Numbered from the stretch's first letter, positions 1-8,609 are shown. The stretch: DNA of 10,000 nt from Penaeus vannamei (GCF_042767895.1 NC_091553.1:33990031-34000030); one strand, 5' to 3'. Notes: generated by a model from the sequence alone, not told the origin. Translations and numbers: made by a program.

Positions 1-236
1 ACACACATGTACACGGGCGAATTATTATTTACTACTGGTTCACCTACAATTCATCAAATGTTTTCCTTATACGTTTTGGATAACTGAGAAGTGATGAGGA
101 TACCATAATCCGACGTTTTGTTTAAACATTCTGTCTGAATAGTTCTCCACATGCTAACAGACTTTAATCCTTTACATTAAAATTTTATTCAAATGTCATG
201 TCCAATACTTTCACCCTATACACTCATGATGCTTTA

Positions 237-305
237 TGTGTGTGTGTGTGTATGTATATATGTGAGTGTGTGTGCGCGTATGTATATGGATACATACTGT
301 ATATT

Positions 306-359
<54 letters not shown>
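237..359. repeat. TG and CA dinucleotide microsatellites
   Basis: A short (TG)n run at about 237-250 leads through TATG/TGTG-like variants to an uninterrupted (CA)26 tract at 308-359. The two arrays are opposite strand phases (TG then CA), so they could pair as a loose hairpin with the ~55 bases between them as loop. Apparent reading frames across this block are repeat-encoded (Cys-Val or His-Thr runs) and are not genes. Confidence 0.95.
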
Positions 360-1346
<987 letters not shown>

Positions 1347-1436
1347 TTATATCAAATATATAATGTTTGAAATAAATATAGATAATAGACCTACAGTAGA
1401 AAAGGTACGATCATAGATTTTCTCAAAATATTATTA

Positions 1437-1825
1437 AATCTTCACAAAAAACGTACATTTTCACATAATTATACCAGAGATTAAGAAGGGCTAAACGAAC
1501 AGTAAATACTTCATCTACTTTACAAAAAAAAAAAAAAAAAAAAAAAAAAATCAGGATTGATTAACGAAAAAACAATACAAATCTTCACAAAAACGTACAA
1601 TATAGAGGAACATGCTTATACCAACGTTTAAGGAGGGCTAACCGAACGGCAAATACATAGTATACTTTTTAAAAAGTCAGGAATGACTAATGAAAAAACA
1701 ATATAAAGGTTTACATAAGAGTACAATCTGAAGATTATATAACATCCCAGTTAAGATAATTATAACAGAGTGCAAATAGATGAAATATACTGAAATAAGT
1801 CATTACCAAGGTACAAACAATTGGA
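1437..1825. repeat. Diverged ~125-bp tandem repeat, three copies
   Basis: Copy 1 starts at 1437 (AATCTTCACAAAAAACGTAC), copy 2 at 1580 (AATCTTCACAAAAACGTAC) and a more diverged copy 3 at 1706 (AAGGTTTACATAAGAGTAC). Copies 1 and 2 also share GAGGGCTAA/GAAGGGCTAA, CGAACRG(C/T)AAATAC and TCAGGAWTGAYTAAYGAAAAAACAATA in register. The offset is 143 bp for copies 1-2 and 126 bp for copies 2-3. Most of the difference is the A27 run in copy 1 where copy 2 has a short T5A5 stretch. The block lies directly 3' of LINE A in that element's orientation, so it may be part of its 3' untranslated region, which is an inference. Copy 3 boundaries are approximate. Confidence 0.8.
1524..1550 (+). repeat. A27 homopolymer
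   Basis: Twenty-seven consecutive A residues inside the first copy of the ~125-bp tandem repeat. The second copy has only a short T/A stretch at this place, so this looks like local slippage expansion rather than a retroposon tail. No body of a SINE or processed copy is visible immediately upstream on the plus strand. Confidence 0.9.
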
Positions 1826-1877
1826 ACTTAATTATTTCAGTGTAAAGAGAGATTTATAATATTCATGTATTTTACGG

Positions 1878-2840
1878 TTATTCTACAGAACAGTTGCCAA
1901 ATGGAAAGGATCTTAAACCAGATTTGAAATTGTTATTGAAAATAACTACACCACGATATTTAACATGGCTCTGGGACAGGGAGATGACACCAAGGGAGGT
2001 CGCAGTCTCAAATTGTCTCTTCTGGAATAGGCATTGTGTGTGGCACTGTTGAAATAGGGATAAGTTATGTGAAGTATTTTTATGTATATAATTGTAAAGG
2101 TCTTTAAATTTGAATAGTTTTGAATTGATAAATGTATGATTTTAGTGATCTGTCGTTTTTATACCAATGACTGCCCTGATTATTTTCTTTTGTATAACCT
2201 TGAGAGAATGTAGTGATGTTTTACTGACTCCACTCCACACTGTCAAGCAGTAATTCATATTTGAGTGCACTAATGAATAATATATTAACCACTTTGCCCC
2301 TCTGTCCAAATAAAGTAGGACACAAATTTTAGCTACTTTGTTACGTACACACTGAATAATACTACGCCAGTATAGGTGTTTAAGCACAGTAACTCCGGAG
2401 AATTTAGTTTGCTCAACTTCCCCAGCACTGTGATTGTTGATGATAATCTACATAAGTGGGTAGGAATTTTTTTTGCGCCTGTTGAAGATGATAAACTGTG
2501 TTATGCAGGTGTTAATGGTCAGTTTCCGTGAAATTAACCAGTTATTAATTATCACAAGTTAATAATCACTTCATTCTACTTATTAGACTCGATATTTCTT
2601 TCGGATAGGAATACGATGCAGTCATCTGTAAATAAGATGAAACGCAGGGTGGAGGATGCTCTATTCATAGCATTAATGAAAAGCAGTGGTCCGAGGATAG
2701 AGCCTTGGGGTAACCCATACTTGACTGGAAGATTTGATCAAGGATCAGAAACAGCTGCGGACGCGCAATCATACCATAATCCAAATTTTCTTCATTATGC
2801 CCATAAACTAACGGATTTCCACATATATAATATGCAAATG
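1878..2840 (-). pseudogene. LINE A: decayed non-LTR retrotransposon reverse transcriptase, C-terminal half
   Basis: Reading the minus strand gives RT landmarks in the expected order, spread over several frames. GNPLVYG at about 2820 matches the usual GNPLxWF. YGLPQGSILGPLLF at about 2670-2725 is motif B. FTDDC at about 2617-2632 stands where FADDT (motif C) is usual, with the aspartate pair kept. NWLISRKLTIN and FIIFNRRKK lie near 2480-2540. The typical 3' part follows: KFSGVTV, then YYSLVHSNMNYCLTVWSG and LHSLKVIQKKIIRAVIG (2142-2387), and a final RRDNLRLRP segment ending at a stop at 1878-1880. This enzyme class copies LINE RNA into genomic DNA at a nicked target. At least three frameshifts and several stops make it dead. 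The pattern fits the Jockey/CR1-like LINE group; the exact clade is not decidable by eye. Confidence 0.88.
2142..2387 (-). pseudogene. Longest intact frame of LINE A (RT thumb/connection region)
   Basis: An 81-codon open stretch on the minus strand within LINE A. It carries the region after the catalytic palm: LYWRSIIQCV (usual LxWxxHI), then a hydrophobic helix with YYSLVHSNMNYCLTVWSG and the basic VIQKKIIRAVIG, all recurrent in non-LTR reverse transcriptases. It starts at an internal Met, not at a true initiation site, and stops after TTDH. A neighbouring frame continues the homology toward the 3' end. It is a fragment, not a gene. Confidence 0.85.
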
Positions 2841-2841
2841 T

Positions 2842-2842
<1 letters not shown>

Positions 2843-2890
<48 letters not shown>

Positions 2891-2996
2891 TATATGCATG
2901 TGTATATGTGTATAGGAATATATGTATATGTGTATGTATGTAAGTATGTATGTATGTATGCATGTGTGCATGCATAGTGTGCCTGTGCCACCACGC
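2843..2996. repeat. TA/TATG microsatellite-bearing insertion inside LINE A
   Basis: (TA)n at 2845-2887 is followed by mixed TATG/TGTA/GCATG repeats to about 2975 and a short non-repeat piece to 2996. RT homology of LINE A is recognisable on the 2840 side (minus-strand FAYYICGNPLVYG) and possibly beyond 2997 (CKGFDYISKSI, resembling RT motif A, KAFDxxxxxxL). In intact RTs these two points are only about 20 residues apart, so roughly 140-150 bp look inserted or expanded. I found no clear target-site duplication. Confidence 0.75.
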
Positions 2997-3050
2997 ATAT
3001 TGATTTGCTGATATAATCAAAGCCTTTACATATGAATGAACGTAAATAGC
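2997..3050 (-). pseudogene. Possible RT motif A remnant of LINE A
   Basis: The minus strand reads CKGFDYISKSI, which resembles the LINE RT motif A (KAFDxVxHxxLL) including the first catalytic aspartate. It lies in the correct orientation and order relative to the better-preserved RT further on. The stretch is short, and upstream residues (YLRSFI) only loosely match the usual GVFIDL, so chance is possible. Homology cannot be followed past about 3060, suggesting 5' truncation of the element there. Confidence 0.4.
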
Positions 3051-3059
3051 TTATTGTTT

Positions 3060-3578
3060 CAGTTTCAATAGTGATAAACCAATGAATATTGGTAAATGAT
3101 ATCTAAACATCATTTCAAATATAAATTTGCAAATTGCACGGCTTGTGACAGAACGATCGCATAAATATATTTATCCTGAACACCATGCGGTGCATTCTGG
3201 GTGAATAAAGCACGGTTTATAGAGCTTCGCAATTCATGATCAAATTTCACCATTCTTCGCATTTTCCCTTAGTATGTTGTTAAACAAAACAGAAAGCAGA
3301 AGTAAGCAGTATAGCGGAACGCCAGTAGAGAAAAAAGTGATAAGAGTTCGTTACTGCACTCTCGCAAAACACGTTCACTTCGGTCAGTGCTTGGAAAATC
3401 AACTAAAATAGCTGAGTTTGCAGGGTATCCATTGATGAATTACTTATTCATGAGCTAGCCTCAGGCCTGATCACTCGCCGAGACACTGATCGGTAAAAGC
3501 AAAAATGATATTACTTATCAAAACTGCAGGAAAAGGGTGACAGATATTATTGACTATGTGTCTAACCGTTTCTTTCAG
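3060..3578. other. Gene-free stretch, nothing recognised
   Basis: No open frame over 60 codons, no simple repeats and no transposon motif recognised. Base composition is closer to balanced than in the flanking microsatellites. Confidence 0.55.
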
Positions 3579-3709
3579 ATTACGGTGGGACTTCCATTAA
3601 ACTAATGCGGCTAATTGAGCAACTGCCTGTTACGAAATCCATTATGAAACTTCACTTGCGAGGCTGGGCCGTTTCCCTGAACGACGGGGCTGCACAAACT
3701 ATTCAGTGA
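3579..3709 (+). other. Weak candidate terminal exon
   Basis: A good-looking splice acceptor ends at 3577-3578: a possible branch site CTAAC at 3562-3566 and the pyrimidine run CGTTTCTTTCAG. It is followed by 42 open codons (beginning YGGTSIKLMRLIEQLPV) to TGA at 3707-3709, with an AATAAA at 3835-3840, about 125 bp after the stop. The peptide matches no family I recognise. An open frame of this length is expected by chance several times in 10 kb, so only the combination of signals makes it worth noting. No partner exon was identified in the window. Confidence 0.15.
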
Positions 3710-3905
3710 GGCATGAAGGAACCAGGAAGTTTGTAGTGGTATTCTGCTTTACGCAACAATCTTGTTATACAAGAAATGATGAAATTTCTTAATGCATTGC
3801 AGTTTCAACAAAAGAAATATCGCCGAAACCATTCAATAAATAAAAATGGGCTTGCAATATGCCTAGATGTGCATTAAAGTTTAGGTTGTGAAAAACAAAT
3901 AGTGT

Positions 3906-4023
<118 letters not shown>

Positions 4024-4278
4024 CATAACTATTCTATCGACATACCTTTCGGAAGAGGCGAAAGTCCTTACGTATCCGAGATCTGTTAATACATTATTCT
4101 TAGAATCAATCAATCAAATGGTACGAGTTTCTGAAAGACACTGTTCAAGGTGTTCGTGCACTTCATTAAACGGTATTTGATATACTTTCTTAGCATTTGA
4201 CTTCACTCCCGCTTATTGTTGTTTTATAAAGCTAAATCTTAAGAACAATTAACATTGATTGATTTGTTTCTATCTCCC

Positions 4279-4341
4279 CTCTCTCTCTCTCTGTCCTTCA
4301 GTCTCCCCGTCCTCTCTCTCTCTCTCTCCTTCAGTTTCTCC

Positions 4342-4436
<95 letters not shown>
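4279..4436. repeat. CT-rich repeat with imperfect ~33-bp units and (CT)46
   Basis: Two imperfect ~33-bp units, each a CT run followed by TCCTTCAGT(C/T)TCYCC (about 4279-4311 and 4312-4344), precede a pure (CT) tract at 4345-4436. It is a long polypyrimidine strand, so the opposite strand is polypurine with mirror symmetry, the type of sequence able to adopt triplex DNA under torsional stress. Leu-Ser frames across it are artefacts. Confidence 0.95.
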
Positions 4437-4439
<3 letters not shown>

Positions 4440-5440
4440 CTCTGTCCGTCTCTAGAGAATAGAAGCAATTTAAAGCTGTCAGCTGATAATATATATGAAT
4501 AGTTATTGTTGATGGATTCAGTTATTATGTAAGAGTGGGAGATTTCTTAATTGATACATGTTTCAAACACTTTGACATGTGAAATATAAGCAAAAGATAG
4601 ATCACCAGAGCTCTTTTAAATGATTTCAAATAATGAATGTGATTGAGACGTCATAGAAGGTCAATTTTATATTATTTTAGTGAGTTATTTATTTTATTCT
4701 ATGATTTTTTTCTCTAAATTATCAATCAAACGCATGATAAATTGTATGATATATATGAAAATGCATATATCAAGCATTTTAATAACGAAAATATACAGTG
4801 TGCAATTTCTAATAACAACAAAAGAAAACAAGAGAAAAACAGAGAGAAAGAGGAAGAGAGAGATTGATATAATGATCATGGTGTGCATAATTTCAGGTTT
4901 GTGTAATAAGTTCATTTACCAACTTCATATTTTGTATGCTGAATTATTCTAATCATGATCCGACTTTGTCATTATTGTAATGATACCTCACTCGTTTCCG
5001 TTAACTAACGGCCAAGGAATAAGAATTTGTATATTTCCTAATACTCTGTTAAATATCAAAGTAATCTTTTCACTGTACTGTCCTGCCGCGACCAGCAGAT
5101 ATCACAAGACAAGGCACCCTTATTTCAGTCTGATATAAAGGTATAAGCAGCATGCACACAGGCAACGGGAGTCAACATGGGGATATGGAGAGACGAGCAC
5201 TATAACACTTAATACCTTAATAGGGTTGGTGAAGAAACCGGATTGCAAAAATGTAATATATACTTTTCGACGACAAATTATCGGTATATTTGAAAACCAT
5301 GACCAGCTGTTGGCCACTGAGACCCATTGCGACGACATGTACAGTACAGTCTAGTCGTGTTTACAGCACACAAGAACGATTTTAGCGATTCTCTAACTGC
5401 TCGTTCGAGAATGAGGAGAGTAGTGCGAACGGAATGAAGA
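4437..5440. other. Gene-free stretch
   Basis: AT-rich DNA without a recognisable gene or transposon. A purine-rich patch (A/G with few interruptions) lies at about 4821-4864. Two overlapping frames of 70-90 codons on opposite strands at 4680-4952 are AT-driven and carry no domain. A 72-codon minus-strand frame at 5120-5338 is likewise unrecognised. Confidence 0.55.
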
Positions 5441-5442
5441 TT

Positions 5443-5898
5443 TTAAGATTTAGTTTCAATTCTATTTGTTACATTGGATATTCTTTGCTGTGACAGACTG
5501 TCTGTTTTTGCCTCTAAATCTTCCCCATCCACTGGTAGCGTGCAGGTCAGCAAGGTTGCAAGACCAGCACGTTCCCATAGCACTACACAGTACACAGAAT
5601 GAAGGTGGGGGAGTCTTACCCCCCCCCCCCACCACTCAATTGGTGGTGGGGAGAGGATGGGTATGGCAGGAGCAATAGAAAGAACAAACTGGAATGTTGA
5701 TTTCAATTCAAGCAACAAAATTAAAAATCGAATATTTTGCATCAATTGTGTTCGACGTACAGAGAGCACCCACGTCATTTCCAATAACATTTGTCGATGG
5801 AAGGATCTTAAAAGGTGACTTTGACAGATTATTGCTTTGTAATATTCGCTGATCAAAGATTCAAAAGGGAAGCATTTCGTAGAATTACATTCAATCAA
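5443..5898 (-). other. 151-codon ORF of unknown origin
   Basis: This is the longest frame in the window not made of simple repeat, Met at 5898 to a stop near 5443. The N-terminal half is ordinary in composition. The middle carries a hydrophobic stretch (about residues 60-85, containing FQFVLSIAPAIPIL) followed by PPPIEWWGGG, which comes from the poly-C/poly-G hairpin. The C-terminal part (RAGLATLLTCTLPVDGEDLE and onward) is more protein-like. I recognise no family, catalytic motif or signal peptide. With this base composition a single frame of this size can occur by chance in 10 kb on six frames. It could be a fragment of an unrecognised repeat or an exon; I do not assign a function. Confidence 0.15.
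5606..5651. repeat. G/C homopolymer runs with inverted repeat
   Basis: A G-rich patch (GGTGGGGGAG) at about 5604-5613 is followed by C12 at 5619-5630. A 9-bp perfect inverted repeat, CCCCACCAC at 5627-5635 and GTGGTGGGG at 5643-5651, flanks a 7-base loop (TCAATTG). The C run can pair with either the upstream or the downstream G tract, giving two alternative hairpins. Confidence 0.8.
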
Positions 5899-5900
5899 TC

Positions 5901-6478
5901 ACTCTGTCTGTCTGTCTGCTAATGACTGTCTATCTGCCTGTGTCTGTGTCTCATTTTTACTATATGTCTTAGTCAGTCTGCCTACGTCTATGCTTTAGTC
6001 TGCCTCTGTGTGTTTGTCTGTCTCTTTCTTTCTCTATCTGTACCTATGTCTTTATTTTCATGTCTGTCTGCCTATGTCACTGTTTCTTTCTCCCACTCTC
6101 TCTATATGTCTGTGTCTTTCTCTGTCTGTCTGCCTAAGCCTGTGCATGTCTTTATCTTTTTTTTCTGGCTCTTCTTTATGTCTCTATTTGTCTGTTTCTC
6201 TTTGTCTGTCTATGTCAATGTCTGTGACTTTGTTTGTCCATCTGTCTGCGTCTATGTTTGTGTGTCTCTGTTTTGTCAGTGTCCCTCTGTTTGTCTATCT
6301 CTCTCTTTCTGCCTGTCTTTGTGTCTCTTCCTGTCTGTGTCTATGTACTTCCGTCTGTTTGTCTCTCTTTACCTGCGCACATGTCTGCCTGTCTGTGTCT
6401 CTGTGTCTCTGCATGTCTACTTCTCCCTCTCTGTGCCTCTGTCTCTGTGCTCCTCTCTCTTTGTTTGTCTCTCTCTCT
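5901..6478 (+). repeat. Degenerate TCTG-type tetranucleotide satellite
   Basis: About 580 bp built from TCTG, TCTC, TGTC and TSTG variants, starting with a perfect TCTGTCTGTCTGTCTG at the left end and becoming irregular to the right. Because the motif lacks TAA, TAG and TGA in most phases, two plus-strand frames stay open for more than 160 codons. Their products are Leu/Ser/Cys/Val-rich and only reflect the repeat. The imperfect state suggests an old array. Confidence 0.92.
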
Positions 6479-6482
6479 GCAG

Positions 6483-6494
6483 GATTACCGTACC
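6483..6494 (+). other. Microexon-like 12-nt segment
   Basis: The pyrimidine-rich repeat ends in TCTCTCTCTCTGCAG, a consensus-like splice acceptor. Twelve bases later comes GTGAGTAAG, a strong-looking donor. The enclosed 12 nt keep frame. No other exon is identified nearby and the acceptor tract is supplied by the repeat, so this may well be coincidence. Confidence 0.1.
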
Positions 6495-6701
6495 GTGAGT
6501 AAGTGAGAAGTGTGTTGATAAGACAGCGTATTTATAAGCTAACAAATGAAGCCTGATCCACACTCTCTGCGGCCTCTGCTACTACGTCATACCTTCGTAT
6601 CAATATGTTATTACGTTATACATTGCCGTTTGCTTTTCAGTATTTAACATCATTATTAGCAATGGGCGTTTGTTCCTTCTGTGGCATTTAAATTTTATTT
6701 T

Positions 6702-6760
6702 ATTTTTTTTTTCTTTAGAGAGAGAGAGAGAGAGAAAGAAAGAGAGTGAGAGAGAAATAA
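6702..6760. repeat. T-run followed by AG-rich microsatellite
   Basis: A poly-T patch at about 6702-6712 (TTTTTTTTTTCTTT) abuts an imperfect (AG)n tract to about 6756 containing GAAAGAAAGAG. TTTCTTT and the later AAAGAAA form a short inverted repeat around the AG core. It lies just upstream of the ORF1 remnant of LINE B. Confidence 0.85.
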
Positions 6761-6768
6761 TGTAAATA

Positions 6769-7337
6769 ATGGAGAAGATTGTATACCCATCCCTCAAGTT
6801 CCAAGCTGAAGATTGGAAGCAAGCAACGCTGCGGGGTAAGGTCGATGCCCGCGCCATGAACGAACCTTAATCGACTTTTTGATATCCACAGTTGACGTGG
6901 CCAGCGACATCAGGCACCTACAAGAACGTGTGGCTACCTTAGAAGTCTTCGCGAGAATTAGCAAAATGATTCCGAAAGAGGTAATAAGATAGGAATGAAA
7001 ACCCGACGGAATACCTCGCTCTCAACATTGCATACTCGCACAGGGACGTTGTAAAGGTACAGCATGTGGGTGCTGCGAGGAGACCTGACGGTGCAACTGA
7101 TCGTCCAAGGAAGCTGTTCATCGAACTCGATAAAAAGAACAACAAAATTGCATGTCTTGGAGGGACGGTAAGAGAAAACTTGGGCAAGTCTGCTGAACTT
7201 CGCAACGTGAAACTGAGCCGGGCGCTGAGTAGAGAGGAAACCACCGATCGCCAAGGAACTCACGAACGCGGCAAATCTCTATACATCGGTTGAATGGAAT
7301 CGGACGTATCATAAGCAGGCAACTCGAGGCTCTAAGG
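6769..7337 (+). pseudogene. LINE B ORF1 remnant, 5' part (coiled coil + RRM-like domain)
   Basis: ORF1 proteins of LINEs are nucleic-acid chaperones that coat the element's RNA. From a possible Met at 6769 a 33-codon frame runs to TAA at 6868. A +1 shift there opens a heptad-like segment containing SDIRHLQERVATLE (about 6890-6950). After another shift near 6985 a longer frame runs to TGA at 7291-7293. This holds RDVVKVQHVG, DRPRKLFIEL and SAELRNVKLSRALSREE, which match the RRM and C-terminal pattern of LINE ORF1 (V.RVG, RPRPLIV.F, IYI..DLTREE). A further shift continues as HRLNGIGRIISRQLEALR up to the MITE junction. The start choice is tentative and could lie further upstream. Confidence 0.72.
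7330..7337 (+). repeat. Left target-site duplication of the hAT MITE
   Basis: CTCTAAGG immediately precedes the element. The matching right copy at 7639-7646 is CTCTGCGG (6 of 8 identical). An 8-bp duplication is the signature length of hAT-superfamily integration; the two mismatches fit decay since insertion. Confidence 0.75.
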
Positions 7338-7638
7338 CAGAGGTCGGCAACCTATGGCACGAATGCCAGACTTGACACGCAGAGCGCTTGCCTATGGCAC
7401 GCCATGCGATTCAGAAGAGGAAAGAAAAAGTTAAACGGCAAGATAATATGGTGAGTATAAATATAAAAATATACAACATATCTATTTTTGTTGCAAAAAA
7501 TATTACATTTGTGTTATGCATGTGTAGGAAAATACATCTGGATATACAGTGCTGAAAAAAAAACTGGCACGCAAGGTTATGAATAATAAGGCATTAATTA
7601 TCAACTGACACACTACGTTCAAAAGGTTGCCGACCCTG
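7338..7638. mobile_element. 301-bp non-autonomous hAT MITE
   Basis: The left end reads CAGAGGTCGGCAACCTATGG. The reverse complement of the right end reads CAGGGTCGGCAACCTTTTG, so the terminal inverted repeats agree over about 15 bp apart from one indel. CAGNGGTCGGCAACC is a recurrent hAT terminal motif in animals. An imperfect 8-bp target-site duplication (CTCTAAGG/CTCTGCGG) flanks it. The interior has no coding capacity. It repeats CCTATGGCAC twice (about 7350 and 7390) and has TGGCACGC in both halves, subterminal repeats of the kind transposases bind. It needs a transposase from elsewhere and splits LINE B ORF1, so it inserted later. Confidence 0.87.
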
Positions 7639-7646
7639 CTCTGCGG
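7639..7646 (+). repeat. Right target-site duplication of the hAT MITE
   Basis: CTCTGCGG directly follows the right terminal repeat (ending CGACCCTG at 7638) and pairs with CTCTAAGG on the left side. Confidence 0.75.
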
Positions 7647-7647
7647 A

Positions 7648-7758
7648 GAGGGCAAGGCCAAGGGCACGGAGGAAGGCGCGGCGGTCGAGGACGGCGGGGA
7701 GCAGAGCGGCGCTGCATCCGGCCCATGGCAACTCGGGGAAACTGCCCACACACGCTAG
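7648..7758 (+). pseudogene. LINE B ORF1 remnant, C-terminal tail
   Basis: Just after the MITE an open frame of 36 codons ends at TAG 7756-7758. It is rich in Glu/Gly/Ala (EGKAKGTEEGAAVEDGGEQS), and the next frame over is Arg/Gly-rich (GGRRGGRGRR). The piece is markedly GC-rich against the AT-rich surroundings, which fits the basic or disordered C-terminal tail of a LINE ORF1. The true frame cannot be fixed because of decay; assignment rests on position between the ORF1 core and the ORF2 endonuclease. Confidence 0.5.
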
Positions 7759-8460
7759 TTACCAAGCGCCTTTCAACACTGGTGGTTGGTATGGATCGAA
7801 TGTTGAAAATAACAATTGCGTAGGATATATGAAACCAGATATATTCATAGTATCGGAAACTAAACTTAGGTACTGATATTCGTGGATATTGTCGTCATGG
7901 TAACTACAGGTCTACAAATAATTGGTGTTCTTGTATCGGACACATTTTTACTTAATTTGCTATGATGTATGTATGTACATAAACAGGACAGATGCATTTG
8001 CTTATACACAAAGTCACTCAGTGTGAATTCCATTCTTGCTGTTTATTTACTCCCTACCAATTCTTCATATGGTAAAATTTACACGAGTGGTTCACCATAT
8101 TTACGAACCTCTACATAGTTCTAGATAACTTTCATTCGCGGATCAGTAAGCTTGAGGAAACCAACAATCGAGCTGTGCAGTAGCGTGGGAGGCACGTTAT
8201 AAATCGCCAAGTAAGTACTCACGGGATTCGTTTTAGGACATGCTTGTCTGATGCTGGTGAATGCATCGCCAACGGGAGACTAGACCAAAATTAAAATTTG
8301 ACTACTATTTCAACTGCAAATAAGGGTGTTTCTTCAGTGGTGGATTACTTTACATGCAATTCTTAGGGTACTGATTACTTAAACGAACTAAATTTAGTGT
8401 ATTCAGTAAAGGCATCTCATAGATTTGCCATTTTGACTACAAAATCGAACTTGTCATTTT
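7757..8460 (+). pseudogene. LINE B ORF2 apurinic/apyrimidinic-type endonuclease domain, broken
   Basis: This domain nicks target DNA to prime reverse transcription. In order on the plus strand, across frameshifts: PDIFIVSETKL (7835-7867) with the metal-binding Glu of the usual ...SETWL. GYCRHGNYRS and GVLVSDTFLLN (7924-7956) match the GVxxLV block. VNSILAVYLLPTNSSY (about 8024-8071) matches the YxPPNSSY block. DNFHSRISKLEE (about 8123-8158) replaces the usual GDFNSRIG. ANGRLDQ (8268-) and GVSSVVDYF (about 8325-8350) match NGRLGxD...GSSVVDY. SHRFAI (8415-8432) stands where SDHCPI is normal, so the last catalytic Asp-His pair is lost. In-frame stops and at least three shifts confirm it is dead. 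Confidence 0.85.
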
Positions 8461-8463
8461 GCA

Positions 8464-8609
8464 GCTCGACAGCCAGATAAAATTTTAGGAAAAGCGAAGA
8501 AAGAGGAAATATATGAATTAATAGATAAAGTCAAGGGGCTCGACAGTCAAAAAATTTTTTTGGAAAAGCGAAGAAGGGGGAAATATATGAGTTAATAGAT
8601 AAAGTCAAG
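8464..8609 (+). repeat. Tandem duplication, two 72-bp copies with 74-bp period
   Basis: Copy 1 at 8464-8535 and copy 2 at 8538-8609 both begin GCTCGACAG and share GGAAAAGCGAAGAA and TTAATAGATAAAGTCAAG. By direct comparison they differ at about 9 of 72 positions without indels. Both encode a similar peptide in some frame (GKAKK(E/G)EIYELIDKVK). They lie in the linker between the endonuclease and RT regions of LINE B. The 74-bp period is not a multiple of three, so the duplication itself breaks the frame. Confidence 0.93.

Noticed and set aside
1524..1550. A27 run as the poly-A tail of a SINE or processed pseudogene
   Set aside because: It lies inside a tandem repeat copy whose sister copy lacks it, so slippage explains it; there is no retroposon body or target-site duplication.
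4255..4462. Leu-Ser frames
   Set aside because: Products of the CT repeat.
6008..6506. Long Leu/Ser/Cys/Val-rich plus-strand frames, up to 164 codons
   Set aside because: They follow the TCTG-type repeat, which lacks stop codons in most phases; two or more overlapping frames are open at once, as expected for a repeat and not for a gene.
6939..7312. Minus-strand frames of about 65-101 codons across ORF1 of LINE B
   Set aside because: Shadows of the plus-strand ORF1 remnant, which has recognisable RRM-type motifs; the minus products resemble nothing.
7503..7751. Minus-strand 82-codon frame rich in Pro/Ser/Ala
   Set aside because: It runs through the hAT MITE junction and the GC-rich ORF1 tail; it is the antisense of an Arg/Gly-rich segment and has no domain.
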